NCBI GenBank assembly: GCA_950022295.1
Contig: OX465595.1
Location: 67,540,770-67,604,769 of the forward strand
Direction: 5' to 3'
Source: Bromus sterilis
Taxonomy: Eukaryota; Streptophyta; Magnoliopsida; Poales; Poaceae
Length of the DNA: 64,000 nt
Positions 1-12,471 of the stretch are shown piece by piece; position 1 is the stretch's first letter, and each line of letters opens with the position of its first letter. A model generated the notes under the pieces. It saw nothing but the letters and a program-made list of their open reading frames with translations. It ran no database searches and had not been told where the DNA came from. Position numbers and translations under genes: made by a program.

Positions 1-238
1 GATTATAAGGTGTGGGGCAATCGACTATGTAGTGGACTACTCGGCGCGGTAGAAGGAAGGAGCTCCCTTGCCGCCCGGGGTGTCGCTGCAGGTGGGAAGT
101 CACCGTCTCTTCATCGGTGCCTTCCCTGAGGCATATCCAAGGGACATCCGTGTCTTCTCGTGTGCTACAGACTCTCTCTTGACCATGGGTTGCGCTGCAG
201 CGCCTGGCCAAGGGGAGGGCCGACTGCACGCTGCAGTC

Positions 239-2143
239 ATGATGGCGGGAGCGTCGTCCTCGACCAATCGGGACCCGGCGAGTGCAGCAAGGAAGGCAAA
301 GGAAGTAGCTGATGCGGCAGAACGAATCGGCACCAGCGCGTTGCGGGATGTGCTGTACACACCCGTGAACAGGAATGATGATCCGGAGCAAGTGCATACC
401 GAGCTGTAAACGGCACGGCTTGCACTGGATCGCAGGGCTGAGCAAGTGCTGGCTGAGGAGCGTCGGCTGGGAGCCATCACTCGGGAATAAAACGCAGCGC
501 ATGCAGGACCGCGTCGGCCGATTGAGCCCGCAGTCCTGGAAGACCTGAGAAGTCGAGGCCGGGCAGTCAACCAGCAGTTGTCTGGGGCGGAGCAACCGGA
601 GCGTCCGAGAAGGCCAGCACAACCGGAGCAACCGGTGCAATCGGCATTTGTCCAAAGGCCCACATATAGCACACCGGACAAGAATCTAAGAGCAGCCGAG
701 CAGATAGCGCTTGAGCTAGAAGAATTGGAAGGAGATGAGCGGCGCGAACAGTCGCGCCGAATGCGTGAGCTGATAGCGGCCGCAAAAGAGCAGAGGCTTG
801 TGGAAATGGGCAATCAGAACGCTGAGCCAGAGGCATCAAGAGGGACAATGAGGCCGAATGCGGGAGCCAGCCAGCGGCCGAATGCGTCGCGCCAGAATCG
901 GCACCAGCCCGCGCCATCTCGGCATGACAGCAAGGTCAGAAGCAATCGCCCAGCAGCAAGCAGAAGAATGGAAGAGCCGGCTGTTAACAGCAGGCGCCAT
1001 GACATGCCGCAGCAGTCGGCACCAAGACCAGCAATCAGCACCCGACTTGGCCCTCGCCAAATCGGCCAGAACGACGCAAGGCATCGCATTGACCTCCTGG
1101 AGAAAGAAGCTCAGGAAGATCAAGAAGGAGAAGCTGGCCCATCATGTTTTGGTCACCGCATTCGGACGGAGAAATTCCCGAAAGGTTTCACATTACCGAG
1201 AGACACTCCCAAGTACAATGGCTCGGTGAAACCGGAAGATTGGTTGTCCGACTACCTGACAGCAGTCCGCATTGCGGGAGGCAATCGGCGTGTAGCAGTC
1301 CGCTACACACCTCTCATGCTGCAAGGCTCAGCGCGGACGTGGTTGAACAGTTTGCCCAAGGACAGTGTGAATTGCTGGGAGGATTTCACGACCGCATTCA
1401 TTCACAACTCCACAAGCACATATGAAAGGCCCAACCTCCCTCGGCAGTTAGCTTTGTGCGTGCAAGGCAAGGACGAGCCCCTCCGAGATTACCTGTCTCG
1501 GTGGATCAAGTTGAAGAATTCATGCGAAGGAGTCCATGAGATTCAGGCCATTCAGTACTTCACTGATGGATGCCTGGCCGATTCAATGCAGAAGCACAAG
1601 CTGCTCCGCAAAGACTTCACATCGCTCGCCGAGCTCATGAAGGTGGCAAATGCTTTCGCTATGTCCGATTCTGCGATGCGCCCTATCCAACTCGGAGTTG
1701 GAGGTGTGATCCAGTCACCAGGGGCTCCGCAGTCGGACACAGGAAACCAAGGCCTCAGTCGGAAAGAGAGAAGAGAGAACAACCGCAACAACAACAACAA
1801 CAACAACAACCAGAAGAACAACGGCAAGCGAAAGGACGAGCAACCGGACACTCAGTATGGCAGTCGGCAGGTGGCCGCTGTTCAGAATGAGGAAGACCCA
1901 GCGGCTGCAGGAGGCAGTCGGAAGATGAGACCCAATGTGAGACCCCCAGGGCAGATGAAGCCTAAGTACACGTTTGAGGACATGTTGGATGCACCATGTA
2001 AGTTGCACAGCACGCCTGGGAGGCCGTCTGCGCACACCACTCGGCAATGTGATTTTGTGAGAAGGATAGCAAAAGGAGAAGCTTTACCACCACAACCACC
2101 ACCACCACCACCGCCACAGAACAGAGGACCACCTCAGCAGTAG
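239..2143 (+). pseudogene. Tat-type gag (broken)
   Basis: Gag forms the retrotransposon capsid that packages element RNA in the cytoplasm. The likely start is the ATG at 239 (MMAGASSST). One frame runs from there to the end of protease, but is interrupted by TAA at 407, TAA at 488 and TAG at 2141. A retrotransposon gag capsid domain is recognisable at about 1180-1560, with the WLSDYL and ARTWLN blocks. It is preceded by a charged Gln/Arg-rich region and followed by a poly-Asn run from CAA repeats (about 1775-1812) and a poly-Pro run from CCA repeats (about 2090-2117). I see no CCHC knuckle. Pol follows in the same frame, so gag and pol were probably one polyprotein. The stops make this copy non-functional. 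Confidence 0.8.
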
Positions 2144-5100
2144 AACCAGTACCCGCAGCAAGATGCAGCATATATGATTTTTACCAGTGAGTCCACAGAT
2201 AAGGGCAGTCGGAGAGCCCGAGCCCAGGAAGTCAATGCAACAATGTCGCCGATTCCCCAATTCATGCACTTGTCAGAATGTCCGATATCCTGGGACAGAG
2301 CAGATCACCCCACCATTTTGCCGAATCCGGGCAACTATCCGCTGGTGGTGGATGCTCTGGTCGCAGGGCCTAAGTTTTCATGCAAGTTTTCAAGAGTGTT
2401 AGTTGATGGAGGAAGCACAATCAACATCCTGTACCGAGATACGATGCTCAAGCTAGGACTTACAGAGAGGGATTTGGAGCGCAGTCGGACGACATTCCAC
2501 GGGATTGTCCCTGGGTTGTCTTGCACCCCCTTGGGTCGCATTCGGTTGGATGTCATTTTTGGCACAGAGGAGAATTTCAGGAGAGAGCCGATTTGGTTCG
2601 AGGTGGCCGACCTTAGCAGTCCATACCATGCTTTGTTGGGATTACCAGCATTTTCCAAGTTCATGATCAATGCACAGCAGAGATACCTGAAGATGAAGAT
2701 CCCGGGGCCAAGCGGCGTCATCACAGTCACCGGAGACTTCAGGAAGTCCCTCGAGTGCACATCCGCTGGCAGCAGTTTGGCTGAGTCCTTAGTGGTGGAG
2801 ACAGAGAAGCGTCAGCTCGGCAAGGTGATTGCAATGGTGCAAGCGCAGAGCAAGAATCCACTGCCGGTTGGCCCAGCAAAGAGAGCAGATGAGGAATCGG
2901 CTTTTCAATCGGCCAAGGACAGCAAGAAAATCGCTCTAGATCCCTCCGACTCGACCAAGTTTGTTGTGGTCGGAGCTGGACTTAGCGACAAATAGGAAAG
3001 CGAGCTCATCGAGTTTCTCCGTGAGAATCGGGACATCTTTGCATGGTCTCCACAGGACATGCCTGGTGTTCCGAGAGAACTCGCCGAGCACAAGCTGCAC
3101 ATTCGGCCAGGCTCGAAGCCGGTCAAACAACCCCTGAGACGTTTTTCTGAGGACAAGAGAAGAGCAATCGGCGAAGAGATTGCAAAGTTACAAGCTGCAG
3201 GTTTCATCATGGAAGTGTTTTACCCCGAGTGGCTGGCCAATCCAGTCCTCGTCATGAAGAAGAACAAGACTTGGCGTATGTGTATAGATTACACTTGTTT
3301 GAACAAGGCATGCCCCAAAGATCCGTTTGCTTTGCCCCGAATTGACCAAGTGGTTGATTCTACGGCCGGCTGCGAGTTGTTGTCCTTTTTGGATGCTACT
3401 GCTGGATATCACCAGATAAAGTTAGCCGTGGAAGATCAGATCAAGACAGCATTCATAACCCCTTTCGGGGCCTATTGCTATATCACCATGCCTTTTGGTC
3501 TGAAAAATGGAGGTGCCACTTATCAGCGCATGATGCAAAGATGCACACACTCTCAGCTCGGCAGAAATATCCACATTTACGTGGACGACTTGGTGGTGAA
3601 GTCGGCAAGGGGAGTCACATTGTTGGACGACCTCAGAGAGACCTTGTCTAGCTCAACCCGGAGAAGTGTGTGTTTGGAGTCCAAGCCGGCAAGCTCTTGG
3701 GGTTTCTTGTTTCCGAGAGAGGAATCAAATGCAACCCCGAGAAGATAGCCGCAATAGAGCGCATGGAGCAGCCCAAGACCTAGAAGCAAGTGCAGAAATT
3801 CACCGGTTGCCTCGCATCCCTCAGCCGATTCCTCAGTCGGCTGGGCGAGAAGGCAATTCCCTTGTACTAGTTGATGAAGAAGTCAGAGAAGTTTACTTGG
3901 ACCCCCCAGGCAAATGAAGCATTCCGAGAGCTCAAGCGCATGCTATCCACGGCACCGATTCTGGCTGCCCCGATTGAAAAGGAGCCCATGATGTTATACA
4001 TTGCGGCAACCAATCGGGTGATCAGCGCAGTTATGGTGGTGGAGCGGCCCGAGAAGGACAAGGCACATCAAGTCCAGCGTCCAGTGTACTACATCAGCGA
4101 AGTGCTTTCGGCATCCAAGCAGAACTATCGTCACTACCAGAAGATGTGCTATGGAGTATACATGGCGGCCAAGAGATTGAAGCCATATTTTCAAGCCCAC
4201 TTGATCACTGTTGTCAGTTCGGCTCCATTAGCCGACATCATAGGAAGCAAAGATGCAACCGGAAGAGTGGCGAAATGGGCAATCGAGGTGGCCAGTCATG
4301 GCATCCAATATGAGCCAAGGACTGCAATCAAGTCGCAGGCACTAGCCGATTTCCTGGTGGACTGGGCTGAAACTCAGTACATGCCACAGCTCCCCATGTC
4401 GGATGTCTGGCGAATGCACTTCGATGGCTCCAAGATGAAGAATGGCCTAGGGGCTGGGGTGGTGCTCACATCCCCAAGAGGAGATCAATTGCAATATGTG
4501 CTCTAGATTCACTTTGCAGCATCAAACAATGTAGCCGAGTACGAAGCCCTTGTGCATGGTGTCAAGTTGGCCAAGGAAATCGGTATTCGGAATATTGAGT
4601 GCTATGGTGACTCCGATCTGGTGGTACAGCAGTGCTCGGGCACGTGGGATGCTAAAGATGCTAATATGGCAAGCTACCGATTCCTGGTGCAGCAAATCAG
4701 CGGATACTTTGAAGGTTGTGAGTTCCATCATGTTCCAAGAGCAAATAATGAAGCAGCAGATGCATTGTCCAAGCTTGGTTCCACAAGGCAAGCAATTCCA
4801 CCAGGCGTATCTCTCGAGCACATCAAGAAGCCATCCATCACTCCGTCACCAGACTCCGAGTCCATATTCATCTCGGAGACCGATCTTGAAGCTCTGAGAA
4901 AGGCAAAAGAAGTTCAACCGGCCAAGCCTGCAACCATGAAGAAGCAATCCAGCGCTCAGGGTGTCTCGGCAATAGCACCAGGGGCTGCCGATTGCGAACC
5001 AGGGGCTGCAGAAGAAAAGAAGAAGAGCGATACCACAGAGAAGCAAGCAGAGGCTGCGCCAGATGGCACAACCTCTGGAGAGCAAGTGATATCAGAGATT

Positions 5101-6581
5101 GCCGATTGCAGTAATGAAGTTTCGACCCCAGATGAGAAGTCAGCACCAGAGGCTGCCGAATGCGTGCCAGGCGCCGCAGTCGGCAGTTCGCAAGCAGAAG
5201 AAGAGATAGCAGAGGTTCAAGAGGCCGAGATCGAGCAGGCCAATGCTCAAGAGACCGAGACCCAAGAAGAAGTCTTACCCCAGCACGCAGCAGTAATGGT
5301 AGTGGTCAGTGCGCCATCATGGGCACAGCCGATTCGAGATTTTTTGGCAGATGGGATCCTTACACCAGATTTGGCATTGTCCAGGCAGATCAGTCGCCGA
5401 TCTTGGGCATATACAATCATCAACAACGAGCTGATGTGCAAGAGTCCGACTGGTGTTCTTCAGAGATGTGTTGAAGAGGACAGAGGCTTGGAGCTGCTCA
5501 GAGACATCCATCAGGGTGAATGTGGTCATCACGTGTCAGCAAAGGCAATCGCCAACAAGGCTTTCCGACATGGTTTCTACTGGCCAACTGCACTCGCAGC
5601 AGCTGAAAATCTGGTGAAGCACTGCAAGGGTTGTCAGCGATTCAAGGCAAAGAGTCATCAGCCAGCATCGGCACTGAAGACCATCCCAATAGCTTGGCCG
5701 TTTGCAGTTTGGGGTTTGGACATGGTCGGACCATTCAAGAGAGCTAGAAGCGGCATGACACATCTCCTGGTGGCAATCGACAAGTTTACCAAGTGGATCG
5801 AGGCAAGACCAATCAAGAAGTTGGATGGACCGACTGCAGTCAAGTTTGTGGCCGACATCGTATGCAGATATGGTGTTCCTAACAGCATCATCACCGACAA
5901 CGGCACAAACTTTACAAAGGGGGCATTGGCTCGATATGCATCTCAGTAAGGCATTCGGCTTGATCTGGCATCTGTGGCACACCCACAGTCCAATGGTCAG
6001 GTCGAAAGGGCAAAGGGACTAATCCTATCGGTATCAGGCCCAGATTGGTAGAGCCACTTGAGAGGGCACCTGGGGCATGGATTGATGAGCTCCCCGCAGT
6101 ACTTTTCAGTTTGAGGACCACGCCGAATAGGTCGACTGGATTCACTCCTTTCTTCCTGGTATATGGTTCAGAAGCAGTCATCCCCTCCGACATCGAGTTT
6201 GATTCACCTCGGCACGCTTTATACACTAAAGAAGAAGCTAAGTTAGCAAGAGAAGACGGCGTCGACCTCAAAGAAGAAGCTTGTTTGTTGGCCTTGTCTA
6301 GGTCAGCAATCTATCAGCAGAAGTTGCGGCACTACCACAGCAAGAAGATTCGACCTCTCTCTTTCCGAGAGGGGGACATGGTGCTACGCCGAATCCAGAA
6401 GTCAGATGGGCAGCACAAGCTATCCTCACCTTGGGAAGGGCCATTCATCGTCAGCAGAGCGCTCAAGAACAACTCCTACTACCTGATCGACTGCACCAAG
6501 GGAACTAAGCACAAGGACACGTCGGGAACAGAAACAGAGCGGCCGTGGAACGCCGAGTTGTTATGCCCGTTCTATAGTTGA
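2144..6581 (+). pseudogene. Tat-type pol: protease, RT, two RNase H domains, integrase (broken)
   Basis: This is the enzymatic part of the polyprotein that copies element RNA into DNA and inserts it. An aspartic protease site (VDGGSTINIL) lies near 2402. Reverse transcriptase spans about 3059-3720, with FLDATAGYHQI near 3388, MPFGLKN near 3490 and the catalytic YVDD at 3578-3589. The first RNase H follows at about 3870-4200. A second, archaeal-type RNase H (MHFDGSK near 4415, GDSDLVVQ near 4609) follows at about 4396-4790. After an acidic linker comes integrase, with an HHCC zinc site (about 5500-5650) and the D, D and E residues in GLDMVGPF, ITDNGTNF and NGQVERA. Breaks are TAG 2993, a frameshift near 3650, TAG 3781, TAG 3868, TAG 4504, TAA 5947 and a frameshift near 6025. 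It is clearly dead. Confidence 0.9.
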
Positions 6582-7362
6582 ACGGCATAAATTTATGTGA
6601 GCCATTCGGCAAAACAATCAGTTAAAGTTATCATGTCTCTGAAAATTTGCATTCGAGTACTTTTCGTATAATTCCATTCGAAGAGCTAGCCCTAATCGGC
6701 AACGCTCCGTCAGACCCGAGACGTGCATAGCATACCCGGGGACTGGCCGACCACGAGGTCAAGAAAATAAGCCATCGTGGCACTGGGACTGCAGGCTGGC
6801 TCGCAATCGGACACCCAGCTCAAGCGCAAATCACTAAGGGGTTTATGGCATTGAAAAGGGTGACGATTGAAGCAGTCGGTAGTACAAATCCCGGGGAAAC
6901 AACTCGAAACATGCCACCACAAGCAGCGCCGACGAGATAAAGTCGCCGATTGCGCCGCAAACTCGGACACTAGATCCAGAAGCGAGCAATCGGCGCCTGC
7001 TGTTGCAGAATCCTTTGCGTTAGAAATCCATTCGTGTAAAAATAAAAACTCATCAAACCTTGGCTGGATGTTTACTGTTGATCCGATTGCGGACCGCATG
7101 TCAGCAGCAAGATCGACACAGTAAACATTCCCAAGCGCAGCCGATGAAAGAAACCGGAAAAGACGCAAAGTTGATCGCACATGAAAACAGTTAAAACAAG
7201 CAATCGATTTGCATCAAAAGTAACAGGCCCAAGGCCGAATAAGTTCATTACATCCAGGTCCCCAGTGGGTGTCGGCAGAATTAAAATTGTCTTACAAGGA
7301 AAAGTAAAACCGATCTAATATCGGCAGGTGGACAGTCCGAATACAAATCAAGATGGCACATC
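6582..7362 (+). other. Post-pol noncoding stretch of the Tat element
   Basis: No supported gene is seen on either strand. The stretch separates the end of integrase from the stop codon of the antisense gene, so it would hold the 3' ends of both convergent transcripts. Base composition and the recurrent CAATCGG/CCGATTG words match the rest of the element. Confidence 0.6.
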
Positions 7363-10300
7363 TCAAGCAGTCGGAGGCCCCGAGCTGGAGGATGGAGCAG
7401 ATGGATCCGATTGAGATTCAAAACCGGAAGCATCAGCTCGTTTCGTCTTCGGAGAGGTCTGAGATGAATCGCTGTCGGAAGGCTCCTCGGCTAGCGCAGA
7501 GATAGTTGAAACAGGGAGTGGATTCCCTCCGTCATCAAGATATGGAGTGTAGTCATACGGAGAGAACCAGTTCGCCATAGTGCTGGCCAGCCGATTGACT
7601 TCAGCGTAGGTTTTCTCAAGAAGGTCCCCGGCACCATCTCGGAGGCTGTATAACTTGGAGAGTTTCACCTGAGGGTACCAAGTCAATATTGTCTGAAGGG
7701 CGGTGTCCGCACCAGTACGACCCGCGGAATTCAGCAGAACGTCGATCCGACGTGGGATAGCCTTGAGGAGAATCCGAGTTTGCTCAGTGGTCGCATTCGG
7801 AGTTTCCCCTTGATCAGAATCTTCCTCCTCTTGTGGGTCGTCCTTGCGGACCTCGGCGGAGGAGTCGGCAGCATGTTCCATTCTCTTTAGTCTGGCCTTG
7901 AGCTCAGCCGCCGGCCACAGGGCTTCCGCAATCTTCAGAATTCCGAGTTTGAAAGACAGGGCCACTCCCTGGATGACCGGAATGCGAGCTTGAGTGCCGA
8001 TCAGATATTCATGTCGGGTCCAGACGCTGTCCGCGCGGTCACAAGTCCCTCCGGCAGCGATATGATCCTCCCGAGACTTGGCGACAGCGGCGTAGGCAGC
8101 CGCCTCAGATTCGGGCCAGGCCTCTGTGTCAAGAAGGAAAAATGTGAGAAATCAGATACAAGAAGAAAGCAATCGGAAAATGCAATCGGCATAAAGGAAG
8201 ACTCACCGCTAAGGAGAAGATCCATGTCAGTTAGCGAGTCGCAGAAACCCTTGGCTCGGCGGCGCATTCGGGCATTCTCTTCAAGATGCTGCTTCTCCAT
8301 TTCTTCATATTTGGCGATATGCTCGTCGCGATCCTTGCGAAGGGAATCCCGCGCGGCGACTGCTTCATCCCTCTCGGCTTGTAAAGCATTTCGGGCGGAG
8401 ACTGCGGCATCCCGCTCGGCAAGAAGCCCAGCGCTGGTAGCCGTCACAGCAGCAACGTCCGCAAGATGTTTCTTTTCAAGAGCTGCCATCTCGGTGCGAA
8501 GATTGTGAATAGTCCGGTTCAAGTCAGTCTCTACCCCTTGCAGCCGAGTCACTTCTTCAGAAGCTTTGGCGAGAGCTGGGCTCTGCTGGTTAAGTTTTGC
8601 AGTTAATTCAGAAATCCGGCCCTGGAGGTCACCTACCAGAGGAACAGTAGCTAGAAGAGAGCATAGAGATATGAGCGCTAGAGCAATCGGCTAGTGGAGA
8701 AAAGGCAGATGGGCTAGAAGATACCTTTCAGTTTGGAGGTCTCGGCTGACAGGTTGTTGACCTGCAGCTGGGCCTGGGCGAGGGTCCGGAGGCTGGCAGT
8801 ATAAGCTTCAAGAAGTTTCTCGAAGACATTTCGTTTCTCCTCCATAACAGCCTGAGAAGAACAGTACGACAAAGTCAGTGATAGAGCAAAGAATGCTAAA
8901 AGATCCGAACCGATTGTAACCAATCGGCCCGAATCTCGGAGACTACACCCAGTGGGTGCGCTTGCGCGCACCCACCGGAAGGAAAGTCCACCGATTGAGG
9001 AAGGCAAATGAGAAAAGCAAAAATGCTAAAAGATCCAAACCGATTGTAACCAATCGGCCCGAATCTCGGGGACTACACCCAGTGGGTGTGCTTGCGCGCA
9101 CCCACCGGAAGGAAAGTCCACCGATTGAGGAAGGCAAACGAGAAAAGCGAAAGTACTAAGAAGATCCGAACCGATTGTAATCAATCGGCCCGAATCTCGG
9201 GGACTACACCCACTGGGTGCGCTTGCGCGCACCCACCGGAAGAAAAATGTCTAAAGTAAAAGAAGGAAAAGAAGGAAAGCAAGAGGTTACCGTATGATGC
9301 GAGGCGAGCTGTTGCAGATCCCGAGCAATGGCATTGGCGAAGCGGTTTACTCGGCTCAGCGCGGACGCCATGGGCTCTTGAGGAGGAAGCGCAGCGTCAG
9401 CCTCGGCACCAGCATGACGGGCGCGAGAGTACTCGGCCCGGAATTGATCCACCGTGCGCATTAAAACTTCTGAGGCAGCAGGGGTCGGCGTCGGCGCTGA
9501 GGTTGGAGTCGCGATGGAAGTGGAAGTTGTAAGAGCTGGTGGCATCGTCGTCACTTGAAAATCAGAAGCACCCGATTGCGGCGGTGGCACAATCGGGTGA
9601 GTCGGAGCAGCGGTAGTAACGATGACTAGGGGAAGAGTTGTGGTCGTCGGCGGCGCTGATAGAACAGCTGGTGGCGTGGTAGCAATGGTTGGCGGTGCCG
9701 ACATCACAGTCGGCGGCGAGATCGTCACCATTGGTGCGTCGGGCACGGCGGTCGACGGAGCGGGAGAAGTTGTAGCAGCGGCGGCCGGGCTGGAGCGGCG
9801 TGGTGGGGACGGGGCAATCGGATCGACCGATTGCGTTCCCCCGACACCAGGAGATACCGGGTCGGCCGCACGCTTGATGATCTTTGGGGCGAGGTCGGAA
9901 GGAGACGTCTTCTGGGCTGCTGCGAGCCGAGCTCTCTTGGCAGCACGTTCGGCGTCTTTGGAGGAGTGATTGGTGGCGGTCGGCCGCTTGCGAACAGCCG
10001 CAGCAGAAGCAGCGGGCGAGATGATGGCGCCGACACGAGCCGGAATCTCGGTGTCGATGTCATCAAGCCCAATAGGCTCGCTGAATGGAGAAAGGGAGAA
10101 GAGTCAGTAGAAGCAGAGGTAGCAAAGTACTGCGCAGAAAGTCAGAAGCATACCCGATCGTCCGAGGTGCGCCGGTGGGCATTCGGCAGCGGAGTGGGGT
10201 GACATTCAGCGGCGCCTGAGTGGTCGGCCTTCGAGCTGTCGTCTTCTGGGCCTGCTTGCCTTTGTGGGCAGTCGGCGCGGTTTGGATGACCTTGGAGGGA

Positions 10301-11765
10301 GCGGTACCAGAGGAAGAGCCAGCTGCCGAGATGCGTTTGGCTGGCACCCTGGGAGGCTTATCCCGAGGAGCTGCATCAGGAGCAGCACCCGTTGAGATAC
10401 TATCATCGTCACTCCAATCAGCCAAAAGTCGCTCAAGGGAAGAGTCGGGTGTACCCCCTTGAGCTGGCAGCCGAGTGGTGGTCCTTGGAGGGATGGCGCG
10501 CGCAGCATCATCATCTTCGGCGTCCATGGGGTCGGAGGATTCCCCAGAGGACTCATCTTCATCATCATCATCTTCACTGAACTCGGCGGAAGGGATCTCG
10601 CCATTGTACTCAAGGTCAATGGGGTCCTCTTCCATGCGATCAGGGGCAAACACACCAGCTTCCTGGCCGTCCTCCATGAGGTCGGACTGAATGAACTGCT
10701 AAAAAAAAAGGCACAAGTGATCAGACCAATCGGAAGAGCATGTAGTTGGAAGAAAAAGCAATCGGAAGAGCAGGCAGTCGGACTAAATGAAGTGCTGAAA
10801 AGAAGGCACAAGTAATCGGAGCATACCACAGGCGGTTTCCGCTGTCGGGTAAGGTAGGCAAACCCGAACCGGAAAGGATCAGGCAGCGCACTGGCGGTGA
10901 TGGCTTTCACTCGGGCGCAGAGGATCTCGGTCTTCATTTCCCACGTGCAGAGCCGAGTGGGGTCCCGAGGCCCCGACACGTCGTAGAGACGGTGCGCTCG
11001 GCGCTGCAGGGGAAGAATTCGCGCGTGAAGCCATGCCGCTATCAAGTCGGTGGGAAGGAGTCCCTCTCGCTCCAGCTGGGTGACCCTGGCGGCTTGAGCG
11101 TCGACGTCGCAATCCCCAGCACCGTGCTTCAGAGCCCATTGATGCTTCTCAACCGGCCTAGCGAGTGAGAACTCGGGCAGGTTGAGGAGGTCGGGGCCTT
11201 GATCGGGAGACTTGACGTAGAAGAACGACGTCTGCCAGTTTTTGCAGGACTGGACGATGTCGGGGCTGGGATATTTTATCTTGCCGGCTGCGGCAAGACA
11301 ACTGCCGTAGTCGGTCATATCAGTCGGATAGGAGGGTTTGCCGCCTTCGATGGTGGGGGCAACGATCTCTCCTGTTCGAGCATTGTGGGCTCGGAGGTTG
11401 AAGAAGCGCTTGAAGAGCGCGATGCTAGGTCGGCAGCCGAGATAGCCCTCGCAGAGTGTCACGAACCCGGAAAGGTTCATGATGAAGTTGGCGGCGAGAT
11501 GATGAGGCTGAAGTCGGTGGAACTCAAGGAACTCGCGGAAGAAGGCGCTTGCGGGAAGGCCGAATCCACGCTCAAAGTGAGCGAGGAAGACGACCCTCTC
11601 GCCCGTGCGCGCGCTGGGCACGACGTCGGCCTGGCCCGGGATCCGCCATTCGATCTCTGCGGGCATCTTTCGGGCGCGAATCAGTGCTTCGATGGCGACG
11701 GCGGTGGCTTGGGATCTCTTCCAGCACCCGCGGCTCGCCTGCGAGACGTCCCGTCGTGGCGCCAT
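7363..11765 (-). CDS. Antisense, six-exon gene of the Tat element (PF04195-like plus coiled coil)
   Basis: The function is unknown. Conceptual splicing gives exons 11765-10827, 10695-10154, 10080-9291, 8851-8725, 8650-8207 and 8123-7363. All introns are GT-AG and every junction keeps phase, giving 3603 nt (about 1200 residues) with no internal stop. The start is the ATG at 11765 (MAPRRDVSQ). Exon 1 resembles the plant 'putative gypsy type transposon' domain (PF04195), with blocks such as FLAHFERGFGLP, HHLAANFIMN and FFNLRAHN. Exon 2 is acidic and Ser-rich. Exon 3 is rich in Pro, Thr and Ala. Exon 5 is strongly predicted coiled coil with repeated AERDAAV/AERDEAV units. Antisense ORFs of this kind are known in Tat elements. 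What is odd is that it is open while the sense gag-pol has many breaks. Splice sites are inferred from sequence only. Confidence 0.75.
8896..9247 (+). repeat. 130-bp tandem repeat, about 2.7 copies, with hairpins
   Basis: Units begin with CTAAAAGATCC or a close variant at 8896, 9026 and 9156, giving a period of 130 bp; the third unit is cut short. Each carries CCGATTGTAAC, CAATCGGCCC and a GC-rich palindrome. In unit 1 the palindrome (8952-8975) has perfect 10-base arms, GTGGGTGCGC and GCGCACCCAC, around TTGC. The array lies wholly inside the third intron (9290-8852) of the antisense gene. Tandem arrays after pol are typical of Tat/Ogre elements. Confidence 0.9.
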
Positions 11766-12013
11766 CGATTCCGCATAAGAGGAAGGAGAGGAAGCAGATC
11801 GAGGTGGAGCGCGAGAACGACGCCGGCGAACTGCTGCGGCGGCGAGGAGGCGGCGAGGAGCGCGAATCAGTTGCCGGAGCAGGCGGGAGAGCAGAGGTCC
11901 GCGGGAGAGAAATCTGCGCGAGGAGCGGCAATGGCGCAGAGAGAGAGAGAAAGCTGGAGGTTGAAGGAGATGTGTTGGAGAAGGAAGAGGCGAGGCTCCC
12001 CCCCCCCCCGGTG

Positions 12014-12022
12014 GCTTATATG
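12014..12022 (-). promoter_or_regulatory. TATA-like box for the antisense gene
   Basis: The minus strand reads CATATAAGCC here, about 250 bases upstream of the ATG at 11765, next to a run of C/G (12000-12009). It is the best TATA match upstream of the antisense gene and would place the transcript start near 11985. This is motif evidence only. Confidence 0.45.
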
Positions 12023-12459
12023 GGCGGCGGGGGAGGGGAGTGGGATCACCCCGTGGCCATGTGGCCCGGTGTGACCTAGGGCACAAGGAAGCCAACCGGC
12101 AGATCAGCACAGAGGATCCTGGCACAGAAGGCGAGACGTGCGACGTGGGGGTCATCTCCTGCAGTTATGTTACGTCGCGCGTGGGTCGTAGGTCCCAGCT
12201 CATTGATCACGTCGTGGGCAAGTCGGAGGTAACCGTTGGAGCGCAATCGGCAGAAGGTACTGTTCCAGAAAATGAAGATACGAAGCGAGAAGGAACCAAA
12301 TCCAATCGGATGGGAACGAGGTCAGCCGAGTGTGATCTCCGAGTCGGCCGACGAACTCAGAATGACGCACTCGAAGAGGCCATAGCAGTCGGAAAACCTC
12401 AAGACAAATTGAAAAACTGCAAAGGCCCCGCAGTCAAGTGACTGTGGGACCTTTACAGC

Positions 12460-12471
12460 TTTAGGGGCTAC
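12460..12471 (+). other. Polypurine tract of the Tat element
   Basis: TTTAGGGGCTAC directly precedes the TGTCGGGG start of the 3' LTR, the position where plus-strand DNA synthesis is primed. It is short and imperfectly purine, as is common in this lineage. Confidence 0.6.

Noticed and set aside
8896..9247. Regularly spaced repeats resembling a CRISPR array
   Set aside because: The whole 130-bp unit repeats, with no unique spacers, and it lies in a plant retrotransposon intron.
10459..10815. Plus-strand frame with Ile/His-rich repeats
   Set aside because: It is the complement of the acidic exon 2 of the antisense gene.
11766..12155. Upstream extension of the antisense exon 1 frame
   Set aside because: It lacks an ATG, crosses the TATA-like box and reads as low-complexity Arg/Pro/Ser; the ATG at 11765 is a better start.
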